From: DATJJW01 sp035491935
Lineage (GTDB): Bacteria; Pseudomonadota; Alphaproteobacteria; ATCC43930; CGMCC-115725
Length of the DNA stretch: 26,811 nucleotides
Direction: 5' to 3'
Assembly: GCA_035491935.1 (NCBI GenBank)
Contig: DATJJW010000171.1
Coordinates: forward strand, 1 to 26,811
Position numbers and translations under genes: made by a program. This document shows positions 1-8,703 of this stretch, piece by piece. Positions within the stretch are counted from its first letter, which is position 1. Every line of letters begins with the position of its first letter. The notes below the pieces were generated by a model that saw only the letters and a program-made list of their open reading frames with translations, made no database searches and was not told the DNA's origin.

Positions 1-9
1 CTCGGCGCC

Positions 10-288
10 ATGTTCAAGTCATTGCGGACCTGGTGGCTTACGCTAGATCGTCACTGGGGAGCGTTCATCGCTTCGGGTGGACCGCCCGGCTTCAGTGCCG
101 GCGCGGCGTCACATGACGTAGCCCGCGTCGTCAATCGTCAGTACCTCGTCCAGTTCTTGGCCGGCAGCGCGCGCTACCTACTAGCCGACGACGATTCTGT
201 TGAGGCAGACCTCGCGTGGGCGGGGTTCAAACTCGCGCAGCGAACGGCGGGAGGCGACCGCTATTCCAAAATCATTGCGATGACTTAA
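10..288 (+). CDS. Unrecognised small ORF at window edge, possibly partial
   Basis: An open frame of 92 codons ends 25 bases before the HNH-like gene. The frame is already open at base 1 (codons for Leu-Gly-Ala precede the ATG), so this may be the C-terminal piece of a longer gene that starts outside the window. The product has no motif I recognise, no signal peptide and no obvious membrane segment. Base composition here is less GC-rich than in the core genes further right, as in the HNH-like gene. The close spacing and shared strand suggest it could be co-transcribed with that gene. It could equally be a chance frame, so I assign no function. Confidence 0.3.
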   Translation: MFKSLRTWWLTLDRHWGAFIASGGPPGFSAGAASHDVARVVNRQYLVQFLAGSARYLLADDDSVEADLAWAGFKLAQRTAGGDRYSKIIAMT

Positions 289-313
289 TCGACGAACGAA
301 CTGAAAGCCCACG

Positions 314-1105
314 ATGCCGAGAGACAACTTTAAACAACTAACGAAGAACGAGCTTTCCCTTCGGGCAGCGCATTTTTGTTCGAATCCGCGTTGCTTGCGG
401 CTCACCGCTGGACCGCGTTCTGGCGTCTTGCGCGGATTGGCAACTGGTCACGCCGCACACATCTGCGCGGCTTCTCCAGACGGACCCCGCTACGACGCTG
501 ACCAGAGTGAGGCGGAGCGACGTTCCGCCTCGAACGGGCTGTGGCTTTGCCGCGAGTGTGGCGACATGGTCGACAAGGATGACAGCGGCTACTCGGCGGA
601 TGAGCTGCGCGCCTGGAAGCGCGACCACGAAGCCATGATCGGCGAGGTCCGGCAGCAAGGCTGGTCTCGTAGCATCGAACTTCTCCGTTCCGGCCAAAAC
701 TCTCCCGGGCTTGCACGCGAAATCGTTGCTCTCATGGAAGATCGCCGCGCCTTCTGGGCTCGGTTCGACGCCGAATTCCCGGATCGGGTTCGGATGTCTT
801 TGGACAGTCTTCGCCATGAGCTTACCCGCTTGCGGCGCGATTGCGCTCCAGGTAGCCCGCTCGATACCATCATAGTGGCCTTAGCTCAGACGATCCGCCG
901 GTTCTTTGATGCGGTGGAGAAGTTTGATCTCACGACGTTGCGGTGTGACGGCCGCGATCCCAATTGGCTCGCCTTCGAATCGGCTCTCCGGGCCTTACGC
1001 AAGTCCATTGGGTTTCAGATCAAAGCGCTCGCCGATTCCTACAGCATTCCGCTGCAGGGAGAGTTTGCGGCCTATGTGCCACAAGGCGCCGACCGACTTC
1101 CCTAG
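314..1105 (+). CDS. HNH-like endonuclease domain protein
   Basis: The 263-residue product has an N-terminal zinc/HNH-like module. Cys22 and Cys27 form a first knuckle, then comes Ala-Ala-His49-Ile with a Gly-Pro-Arg-Tyr-Asp stretch, Asn74 in a Ser-Asn-Gly-Leu-Trp-Leu context, and a second knuckle Cys79-x-x-Cys82. A Leu-x-x-Trp-Lys-x-x-His-Glu segment follows near residue 105. This ordering (CxxxxC, H, N, CxxC) is what HNH nuclease-like proteins of mobile elements and defence loci show. The C-terminal 150 residues are mostly helical-looking and unrecognised. The gene sits on the 3' side of tRNA-Arg, and its sequence is less GC-rich than the core genes, which fits horizontal transfer. Whether it cuts DNA, and whether it belongs to a multi-gene defence system beyond the left edge, cannot be told from this window. 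Confidence 0.7.
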   Translation: MPRDNFKQLTKNELSLRAAHFCSNPRCLRLTAGPRSGVLRGLATGHAAHICAASPDGPRYDADQSEAERRSASNGLWLCRECGDMVDKDDSGYSADELRAWKRDHEAMIGEVRQQGWSRSIELLRSGQNSPGLAREIVALMEDRRAFWARFDAEFPDRVRMSLDSLRHELTRLRRDCAPGSPLDTIIVALAQTIRRFFDAVEKFDLTTLRCDGRDPNWLAFESALRALRKSIGFQIKALADSYSIPLQGEFAAYVPQGADRLP

Positions 1106-1216
1106 AAGCGGACGATCTCACCGTGCTGCCGGAGCGACGACATAGATATCGCTCGGCAAGCTGTGCTGCGATCCAACGACGATCAGATCACGAGTCTTGA
1201 AGTGTTATGTGGGAGA

Positions 1217-1293
1217 TGGCGCGCCCGACACGATTCGAACGTGTGGCCTCCACCTTCGGAGGGTGGCGCTCTATCCAGCTGAGCTACGGGCGC
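1217..1293 (-). tRNA. tRNA-Arg (anticodon CCG)
   Basis: Read on the minus strand, the sequence folds as a complete cloverleaf. The acceptor stem is GCGCCCG/CGGGCGC, the D arm contains GCTCAGCTGGATAGAGC, and the anticodon stem CCACC/GGTGG encloses loop CTCCGAA with anticodon CCG. The T stem ACACG/CGTGT encloses TTCGAAT. The discriminator is G and the CCA end is encoded, giving 77 nucleotides. Anticodon CCG reads the arginine codon CGG. The 3' end points left towards the HNH-like gene, so accessory DNA lies exactly where tRNA-targeting integrases place their elements. Confidence 0.97.
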
Positions 1294-1518
1294 ATCTCAC
1301 ATTGCCTAGTCCGACCGACCTCTACAGGTCAACGGATTCGGCAGCTCTATTCTCAATGCCTCAACCAGCTCGCTGGATTGCTACGCCCTTGTCCCTTGTG
1401 CCTTTCCGGAAGCTGCTTACGCAGTGCTTACGTGGAAAAATCCAGGCCATGGGCGATCTGGTGAGGCTAACCTAACAACCTGACTTTATGCGTCTTTCCT
1501 CATCATATTCCAATCACG

Positions 1519-2771
<1,253 letters not shown>

Positions 2772-2920
2772 GGCTACCCTTATACCGCTCATTCGCCCCT
2801 TATGCCCCCTTAGGTGAGCATCCCATCAACAGTCGCCCCGGGTCAATCGCCGGAGCGCATACGCCTCGCTTTTGCCACAAATATGGTTAACAAGGACTAA
2901 GAAAATGGCCGGAGGCCGTT

Positions 2921-2962
2921 TCAAAAGTCGCCCTGACGAGTTCAAACGTCGCTCTGGCGAGT
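2921..2962. repeat. Two tandem copies of a 21-bp unit
   Basis: Bases 2921-2941 and 2942-2962 are adjacent 21-bp units that agree at 18 of 21 positions. They lie in the roughly 200-base gap between the hydrolase start and the ABC ATPase stop. An inverted pair, AGGCCGTTT at 2913-2921 and AAACGGCCT at 2982-2990, flanks them and could close a long stem just beyond the ATPase stop codon. No protein gene is supported in this gap. Confidence 0.6.
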
Positions 2963-2991
2963 CGGATGGCGGCGATTTTCCAAACGGCCTT

Positions 2992-3954
2992 TCAATCCTC
3001 GCGCCGGGTCAATTGCAGGAAGATGTCCTGCAGGCTGGCCTCCTTGGTCGTCATGTCGACGATGCCGAACCCGGCCTGCGTCACCGCCCCCAGCATGGTG
3101 TCGAGCCGAATGCGGCTCGGCTGGTAAAGCAGGCGCAGCTTTGACGGCCCCACCTTCTCGAAGCCCAGATTGACCAGCTCGCGCGGCACGGTCTCGACAT
3201 CCCAGTCGAGCGTCACAACCACCTCCTTGGCATCGAGGCGCTTCAGGAGCGAGGCCGTGGTGTCGTCGGCGACGACGCGGCCGCGATTGATGATCGCGAT
3301 GCGGTCGCACAGCTCCTGCGCTTCCTCGAGGTAATGGGTCGTAAGCAAGATCGTCGTGCCCGCATCGTTCAGCCGGCGGACATAGGCCCACAGCATCTGG
3401 CGCAGCTCGACGTCGACGCCGGCGGTCGGCTCGTCCAGCACCAGGATCGGCGGCGCATGCACCAGGGCCTTGGCGACCATCAGACGCCGGCGCATGCCGC
3501 CGGAGAGGCCACGGGCATAGGCATTCGCCTTGTCGGCCAGGCCCACCGCCTCCAGGATCTCCATGGTGCGGCGCTCGGATTTCGGCACGCCGAAGAGGCC
3601 AGCCTGCAGCTCCAACGCCTCGCGCGGGCTGAAGAACGGATCGACGATCAGCTCCTGCGGCACCACGCCGATCGAGGCGCGCGCGGCGCGTGGCCGCTGG
3701 TCGATATTGTGGCCCCAGATATGGACGGCGCCGTTGGTCTTGTTCACCAGGCCGGCCAGGATATTGATTGTCGTCGACTTGCCGGCGCCGTTGGGGCCCA
3801 GCAGGCCGAAGATCGAGCCGCGCGGGATGGCAAGGTCGATATTGTCGACCGCCAGCACCCCCGGCGCCCCACCCCGCGCCGGATAGTGCTTGGTCAGGCC
3901 GTTGATCTCGATCGCCAGATCCGGCGCTTCGTCGAGGTTGGATGCCGTCATCAT
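2992..3954 (-). CDS. ABC-2 type transporter ATP-binding protein
   Basis: This is a stand-alone ABC ATPase of about 320 residues, in the YadG/CcmA/NodI-like branch that powers ABC-2 exporters. It has Walker A (Gly-Pro-Asn-Gly-Ala-Gly-Lys-Ser-Thr-Thr), a Q-loop region (Val-Val-Pro-Gln-Glu), the signature Leu-Ser-Gly-Gly-Met-Arg-Arg-Arg, Walker B with catalytic Glu (Leu-Val-Leu-Asp-Glu-Pro-Thr-Ala-Gly-Val-Asp), and the H-loop Thr-Thr-His-Tyr-Leu-Glu-Glu-Ala. A C-terminal extension follows, as in this branch. The frame opens upstream to 4056, but that would run into the divergent zinc-finger gene. The Met at 3954 (Met-Met-Thr-Ala-Ser) or 3987 is more sensible. No partner permease is present on either side, so the exported substrate is unknown. 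Confidence 0.9.
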   Translation of the reverse strand: MMTASNLDEAPDLAIEINGLTKHYPARGGAPGVLAVDNIDLAIPRGSIFGLLGPNGAGKSTTINILAGLVNKTNGAVHIWGHNIDQRPRAARASIGVVPQELIVDPFFSPREALELQAGLFGVPKSERRTMEILEAVGLADKANAYARGLSGGMRRRLMVAKALVHAPPILVLDEPTAGVDVELRQMLWAYVRRLNDAGTTILLTTHYLEEAQELCDRIAIINRGRVVADDTTASLLKRLDAKEVVVTLDWDVETVPRELVNLGFEKVGPSKLRLLYQPSRIRLDTMLGAVTQAGFGIVDMTTKEASLQDIFLQLTRRED

Positions 3955-4049
3955 CGCCACGTCGATACCATCGATTTTCGATACCATTGATTCTCGCGGC
4001 CCACCCATTATCATCCCGCCGCGACATGCAATACGGGATTTTGCCGGCG

Positions 4050-4247
4050 ATGACACCTGTGGAAACCATTCTCGTCAGCACCAAGCGCGTCGCCTGCAAT
4101 GGCGGCGGCGGTCCGCTGGGCCATCCGAAGATCTATCTGAACCTGGGCGACGACGACAAGGCGCTCTGTCCTTATTGCTCACGGCTGTACGTGCTGGAGA
4201 AGGTCGCCCACAAGGCGGCCGAGCCCGCTCCCGTGGTCGAGAGCTGA
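4050..4247 (+). CDS. CHCC-type zinc-finger domain protein
   Basis: This is a 65-residue protein of the zf-CHCC family, related to the zinc subunit NDUFS6 of respiratory complex I and common in Alphaproteobacteria. The zinc ligands are Cys16, His25, Cys40 and Cys43. Cys16 is followed by the diagnostic Gly-Gly-Gly-Gly-Pro-Leu-Gly-His-Pro stretch, and Cys40/Cys43 form a Cys-Pro-Tyr-Cys knuckle. The ATG at 4050 is the family-typical start; the longer frame has no homology-like sequence upstream. It is divergent from the ABC ATPase and ends 5 bases before the proposed polA start, so the two are probably translated from one message. In bacteria the exact role of stand-alone members is uncertain. 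Confidence 0.9.
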   Translation: MTPVETILVSTKRVACNGGGGPLGHPKIYLNLGDDDKALCPYCSRLYVLEKVAHKAAEPAPVVES

Positions 4248-4252
4248 AGCCT

Positions 4253-7174
4253 TTGCCCGACACGCCACATAGTCACACGACACCCGGCACCGCCGCCCCC
4301 GACGGTTCTACGCCAAATCTGGCGCTCAAGCATCTGACGCTGATCGACGGCTCGGGCTTCATCTTCCGCGCCTTCCACGCGTTGCCGCCGCTCAACCGGG
4401 CGGACGGCACGCCGATCAACGCGGTGCTGGGCTTCTGCAACATGCTGCAGAAGGTGATCGACGAAAGCGATTCCGACCATATCGCGGTGATCTTCGACGC
4501 CTCGCGGCTCACCTTCCGCAACCGGATCTATCCGGAATACAAGGCGCAGCGCCCGCCACCGCCGCCGGAGCTGATCCCGCAATTCGCGCTGGTACGCGAG
4601 GCGACCGAGGCCTTCAACGTGGCCCAGGTCGAGATGGAGGATTACGAGGCCGACGACCTGATCGCCACCTACGCGCGGCTGGGCGCGGAGGCCGGCGCCA
4701 AGGTCACGATCCTGTCTTCGGACAAGGATCTGATGCAGTTGGTGACCGAGGTCGTCGGCATGCACGACCCGATCAGGAACCGGGCGATCGGTGCCCCCGA
4801 GGTACGCGAGAAATTCGGTGTCGATCCCGCCCATGTCATCGACGTGCAGGCGCTGTGCGGCGACAAGGTCGACAACGTGCCCGGCGTGCCGGGCATCGGC
4901 GTCAAGACGGCGGCCGAGCTGATCGGGACCTATGGCGATCTGGAGACGCTGCTGGTCCGGGCACCGGAGATCAAGCAGCCCAAGCGCCGGCAATCCCTGA
5001 TCGATTTCGCCGAGCAGGCGCGTGTCTCGCGCAAGCTGGTCGAACTTTGCACCACCGTGCCGGTACCGCTTGGGCTGGAATCCATGGTGCGCCGGCCGAT
5101 CGAGGGCGTGAAGCTCCTGGAATTCCTGCGCGCCAACGGCTTCCGCCAATTGGCCACGCGCATGGAGCAGCGCCACCCGGCCGGCTCCGGCCAGGGTGCG
5201 CCCCATGCACCCGCCATCCATACCGGCACCAGCGGCAATGTGGCATCGCCGTCCTCGGATGCCCCGCATGATGCGCCCCTGCCGCGTTCGGCCATGGTGG
5301 TGCCGGAGCCGCGCCAGGCCGTCGTCGAGAAGGCCGAATACACGCTGGTCCAGGACCTGGCCGATCTGGAGGCCTGGATCGCGCGTATCAATCTCGCCGG
5401 TGCCGTCGCGATCGATACGGAGACGAACTCGCTCGACGCGGTCGCGGCCGATCTCGTCGGCATCTCGCTCGCGATCGAACCCGGCCAGGCCTGCTACATC
5501 CCCGTCGGTCATGTCGGCGCCGAGGACGGACAGCTTGATTTCGGCATGGCCGAGAAGCCGAAGCAGATTCCGCTGGAGGCGGCGTTGGCGCGGCTGAAGC
5601 CGCTGCTCGAAAGCTCCGACGTCCTGAAGATCGCGCATAACGCCAAATACGACGTCCAGGTCTTCGGCAATTACGGCATCGATCTCAAGCCCCTCGACTG
5701 CACCATGCTGCTCGCCAACACGTTGGAGGCGGGCGCCCATGGCATGGGACTGGACGAGCTGGCCCAGCTCTATTTCGATCACAAGATGATCGCCTACAAG
5801 GACGTCGCCGGCAGCGGCAAGAGCCATAAGGGCTTCGCCGCGGTTCCCTTGGACAAGGCCTGCGAATACGCCGCCGAGGATGCCGATTATGCGCTGCGCC
5901 TGCATCGCATCCTGAAGCCGCGCGTGCTGCGCGAGCGGCTGTCGACGCTCTATGAGACGATCGAACGGCCGATGGTCCCGACCGTGGCCTCGATGGAACG
6001 TCACGGCATCGCGGTCGACCGTACCGCGCTGCAGAAGCTGTCGATCGATTTCGGCGCACGCATGGCGGCGCTCGAGATCGAGATCCATGAATTGGCCGGT
6101 GGCCCGTTCAACATCGGCTCGCCCAAGCAACTGGGTGAGATCCTGTTCGACAAGCTGCAATTACCCGGCGGCAAGAAGGGCAAGACCGGCGCCTATGGTA
6201 CGGATGCCGCCTTGCTGGAGCAGTTGGCCGCCCAGCACGAGTTACCTCGTCGCGTGCTCGATTGGCGCCAGCTGGCCAAGCTGAAATCGACCTATGCCGA
6301 TGCGCTGGTCGAGCAGATCAACCCCAAGACGGGCCGTGTCCACACGCAATACTCGCTGGCCGGCGCCGCCACGGGGCGTCTGGCCTCGACCGACCCGAAC
6401 CTGCAGAACATCCCGGTGCGCACCGAGGAAGGCCGCAAGATCCGCCGCGCCTTCATCGCCGAACCTGGCAACGTCTTGCTGTCGGCCGACTATTCTCAAA
6501 TCGAATTGCGCCTGGCCGCCCATGTCGCCGGGGTCGAAGCGCTGAAGCGCGCCTTCGTCGACGGGCTGGACATCCATGCCATGACCGCGTCCGAGATGTT
6601 CGGCGTGCCGATCGAGGGCATGGACCCGATGATCCGCCGGCGCGCCAAGGCGATCAATTTCGGCATCATCTACGGCATCTCCGCCTTCGGGCTCGCCGCC
6701 CAGCTCTCCATCCCGCAAGGCGAGGCCTCATCCTATATCGGCACGTATTTCGCACGCTTTCCAGAGCTGCGCGAATACATGGATGCGATGAAGACCCAGG
6801 CGCGCGAGAAGGGCTATGTCGAGACGCTGTTCGGCCGGCGCTGCCACCTGCCCGGCATCAAGGATGCGAACCCGGCGCGGCGCGCCTTCTCGGAGCGCGC
6901 GGCGATCAACGCGCCTTTGCAGGGCACGGCCGCCGACATCATCAAGCGCGCGATGAACCGCCTGCACAAGGATCTGCCGAGCAGTGGCCTCAAGGCCAGG
7001 ATGCTGCTGCAGGTGCATGACGAACTGGTCTTCGAGGTGCCGGAAGGCGAGGTCGAGCAATCGGCCGCCCTCATAAAGTCGATCATGGAGAATGCCTGCG
7101 CACCGGTGCTTCAGCTCAGCGTGCCGTTGGTCGTCGAGACCGGCAATGCCGTCAGCTGGGACGCGGCGCATTAG
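4253..7174 (+). CDS. polA: DNA polymerase I
   Basis: PolA fills gaps and removes RNA primers during replication and repair. All three domains are visible in the 973-residue product. The N-terminal 5'-3' exonuclease begins with Ile-Asp-Gly-Ser-Gly-Phe-Ile-Phe-Arg-Ala. The 3'-5' proofreading domain is intact, with Asp388-Thr-Glu390, Asn463-Ala-Lys-Tyr-Asp467 and Tyr539-x-x-x-Asp543. The polymerase domain has motif A Asp746-Tyr-Ser-Gln-Ile-Glu, motif B around Lys799 in Arg-Arg-Arg-Ala-Lys-Ala-Ile-Asn-Phe-Gly, and motif C His922-Asp923-Glu. A Pro/Ala/His-rich linker near residues 300-355 joins the first two domains. No ATG lies between the zinc-finger stop and the conserved N-terminus, so I use the TTG at 4253, preceded by GAGAG. 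The length is normal for alphaproteobacterial PolA. Confidence 0.97.
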   Translation: MPDTPHSHTTPGTAAPDGSTPNLALKHLTLIDGSGFIFRAFHALPPLNRADGTPINAVLGFCNMLQKVIDESDSDHIAVIFDASRLTFRNRIYPEYKAQRPPPPPELIPQFALVREATEAFNVAQVEMEDYEADDLIATYARLGAEAGAKVTILSSDKDLMQLVTEVVGMHDPIRNRAIGAPEVREKFGVDPAHVIDVQALCGDKVDNVPGVPGIGVKTAAELIGTYGDLETLLVRAPEIKQPKRRQSLIDFAEQARVSRKLVELCTTVPVPLGLESMVRRPIEGVKLLEFLRANGFRQLATRMEQRHPAGSGQGAPHAPAIHTGTSGNVASPSSDAPHDAPLPRSAMVVPEPRQAVVEKAEYTLVQDLADLEAWIARINLAGAVAIDTETNSLDAVAADLVGISLAIEPGQACYIPVGHVGAEDGQLDFGMAEKPKQIPLEAALARLKPLLESSDVLKIAHNAKYDVQVFGNYGIDLKPLDCTMLLANTLEAGAHGMGLDELAQLYFDHKMIAYKDVAGSGKSHKGFAAVPLDKACEYAAEDADYALRLHRILKPRVLRERLSTLYETIERPMVPTVASMERHGIAVDRTALQKLSIDFGARMAALEIEIHELAGGPFNIGSPKQLGEILFDKLQLPGGKKGKTGAYGTDAALLEQLAAQHELPRRVLDWRQLAKLKSTYADALVEQINPKTGRVHTQYSLAGAATGRLASTDPNLQNIPVRTEEGRKIRRAFIAEPGNVLLSADYSQIELRLAAHVAGVEALKRAFVDGLDIHAMTASEMFGVPIEGMDPMIRRRAKAINFGIIYGISAFGLAAQLSIPQGEASSYIGTYFARFPELREYMDAMKTQAREKGYVETLFGRRCHLPGIKDANPARRAFSERAAINAPLQGTAADIIKRAMNRLHKDLPSSGLKARMLLQVHDELVFEVPEGEVEQSAALIKSIMENACAPVLQLSVPLVVETGNAVSWDAAH

Positions 7175-7272
7175 CGCCTGAGGTGCCTTCGGACCCGCCA
7201 TCGAGGCGCCCAGGCTTTAATGCCGGCCGGCGCCCCCCATCTAATGCAGGGGTTCCCCAAGCCAGCGCCTTC

Positions 7273-8703
7273 ATGCCGACGGATACCAATCCTCTCAGCA
7301 CCGCCACACCACCTGTCGTGCTCCCCGTCGTGCTATGTCCCGACTGCGAGACCGCACAGCAGGTGCCACCCCTGCCCGCGCACGAGACCGCCTCTTGCCA
7401 AGTCTGCGGCATGGAGCTGACGCGCGGCGACGGCAATAACGAGCCGATGCTGCTGGCGCTGTCGCTCTCGGCGCTGGCCCTTTATTTCCCCGCAACCTTC
7501 ATGCCGCTGATGATCGTCACGGTGAATGGCGACGAACGCGGCAATACGTTGTTCGACGGACCGATCTGGCTGGCGCAGCAGAATTTCCACAGCCTCGCCC
7601 TGGTCGTCTTCCTGTTCACCCTGCTGGCCCCGCTGCTCTGGCTCACCGGGCTCAGCTTCGTGCTGGGCTGCCTCGTCAGCGATTACCGGCCGAGTTATCT
7701 CGGCCGTGTCCTGCGCTGGACCGAGACCGCGCGGATCTGGGCCATGCCCGAGGTGTTCCTGGTCGGCGGCTTGGTGGCCTATAGCCGCGTCAAGGCGCTG
7801 GAACCCACAGATATCGCCACCGGCGGTTGGATCTTCCTGTTCTACAGCGCCTTCGTGCTTGCGATCGAGGCGCTCAAGGACCGGCACAAGCTGTGGGAAG
7901 CGATTCTGCCCGGCACGCTGGACCATGCGCTGATCATCGACCGCGCCGGCCGCGTCGCCCGGATCAATCGCGAGGGGGCCGATGGCGAGGAGATCGCACC
8001 GGAAGACGCCTTCACCTGCCATGCCTGCCACATGCCGCTGGTGGTCGATCCGCGCGTGACGGCGATACGCTGCCCGCGCTGTTCCGCCTATACCGAGCGG
8101 CGCAAGCCCGGATCCATGCATCGCTGCCTGGCGCTGGTGATCGCGAGCCTTCTGCTTTACATCCCTGCGAATGTGCTGCCGATCATGACTGTGGTCGAGT
8201 TCGGCTCCATCGACCGCAATACGATCATGTCAGGTGTCTTCGAGCTGTATCAGTACGGGCTGTGGCCCCTCGCCCTCATCGTCTTCACCGCCAGCATCCT
8301 GGTGCCGCTGCTGAAGCTGGTGGGCCTCAGCCTGTGCATGATTGCCGCCTGGCCCCGGACCGGCCGCTCGCACACGATCCGCACACGCGGCCAGCACGCC
8401 CGGCTCTACCGCATCATCGAACATATCGGCCGCTGGTCGAACATCGACATCTTCATGATCTCGATGCTGGTGGCGCTGATTGAATTCGGTAATTTGGCCC
8501 GCGTCGACGCCGAACCCGGCGCCGTCGCCTTCGCCGCCGTGGTCATCCTGACCATGTTCGCCTCGCGCGCCTTCGATCCCCGCCTCATGTGGGATGCGCT
8601 GGCACACCAGGAGCCGGTGGAGAAGGAGGATGAACACGAAGAGCTGGGCCGCGTCAGCGGCGCCAGAACCTACAAAGAACACATGCTGGACGCCCAACCA
8701 TGA
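7273..8703 (+). CDS. pqiA: PqiA-type membrane protein
   Basis: PqiA is the inner-membrane partner of the PqiABC envelope-spanning MCE system, which supports lipid transport and membrane integrity. The 476-residue product contains two PqiA repeats, each with a zinc-ribbon-like cysteine pair set (first Cys22-x-x-Cys25 and Cys42-x-x-Cys45; second Cys-His-Ala-Cys and Cys-Pro-Arg-Cys). Each is followed by hydrophobic membrane segments with the repeated Leu-Tyr-Phe/Ile-Pro-Ala motif. This two-repeat length is typical of the family. I prefer the ATG at 7273, which starts about 20 residues before the first cysteine; a GTG at 7183 would add 30 low-complexity residues. The gene starts about 98 bases after polA and its stop overlaps the pqiB start (ATGA), so pqiABC is a translationally coupled operon. 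Confidence 0.93.
   Translation: MPTDTNPLSTATPPVVLPVVLCPDCETAQQVPPLPAHETASCQVCGMELTRGDGNNEPMLLALSLSALALYFPATFMPLMIVTVNGDERGNTLFDGPIWLAQQNFHSLALVVFLFTLLAPLLWLTGLSFVLGCLVSDYRPSYLGRVLRWTETARIWAMPEVFLVGGLVAYSRVKALEPTDIATGGWIFLFYSAFVLAIEALKDRHKLWEAILPGTLDHALIIDRAGRVARINREGADGEEIAPEDAFTCHACHMPLVVDPRVTAIRCPRCSAYTERRKPGSMHRCLALVIASLLLYIPANVLPIMTVVEFGSIDRNTIMSGVFELYQYGLWPLALIVFTASILVPLLKLVGLSLCMIAAWPRTGRSHTIRTRGQHARLYRIIEHIGRWSNIDIFMISMLVALIEFGNLARVDAEPGAVAFAAVVILTMFASRAFDPRLMWDALAHQEPVEKEDEHEELGRVSGARTYKEHMLDAQP

Noticed and set aside
314..1105. Complete defence system at the left edge
   Set aside because: Only one HNH-like gene is inside the window; no partner gene can be identified, so a system cannot be claimed.
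4172..6160. Very long open frame on the minus strand opposite polA
   Set aside because: It is the mirror of a GC-rich coding gene, has a low-complexity Arg/Asp/Gly/His-rich product with no motif, and polA on the other strand is unambiguous.
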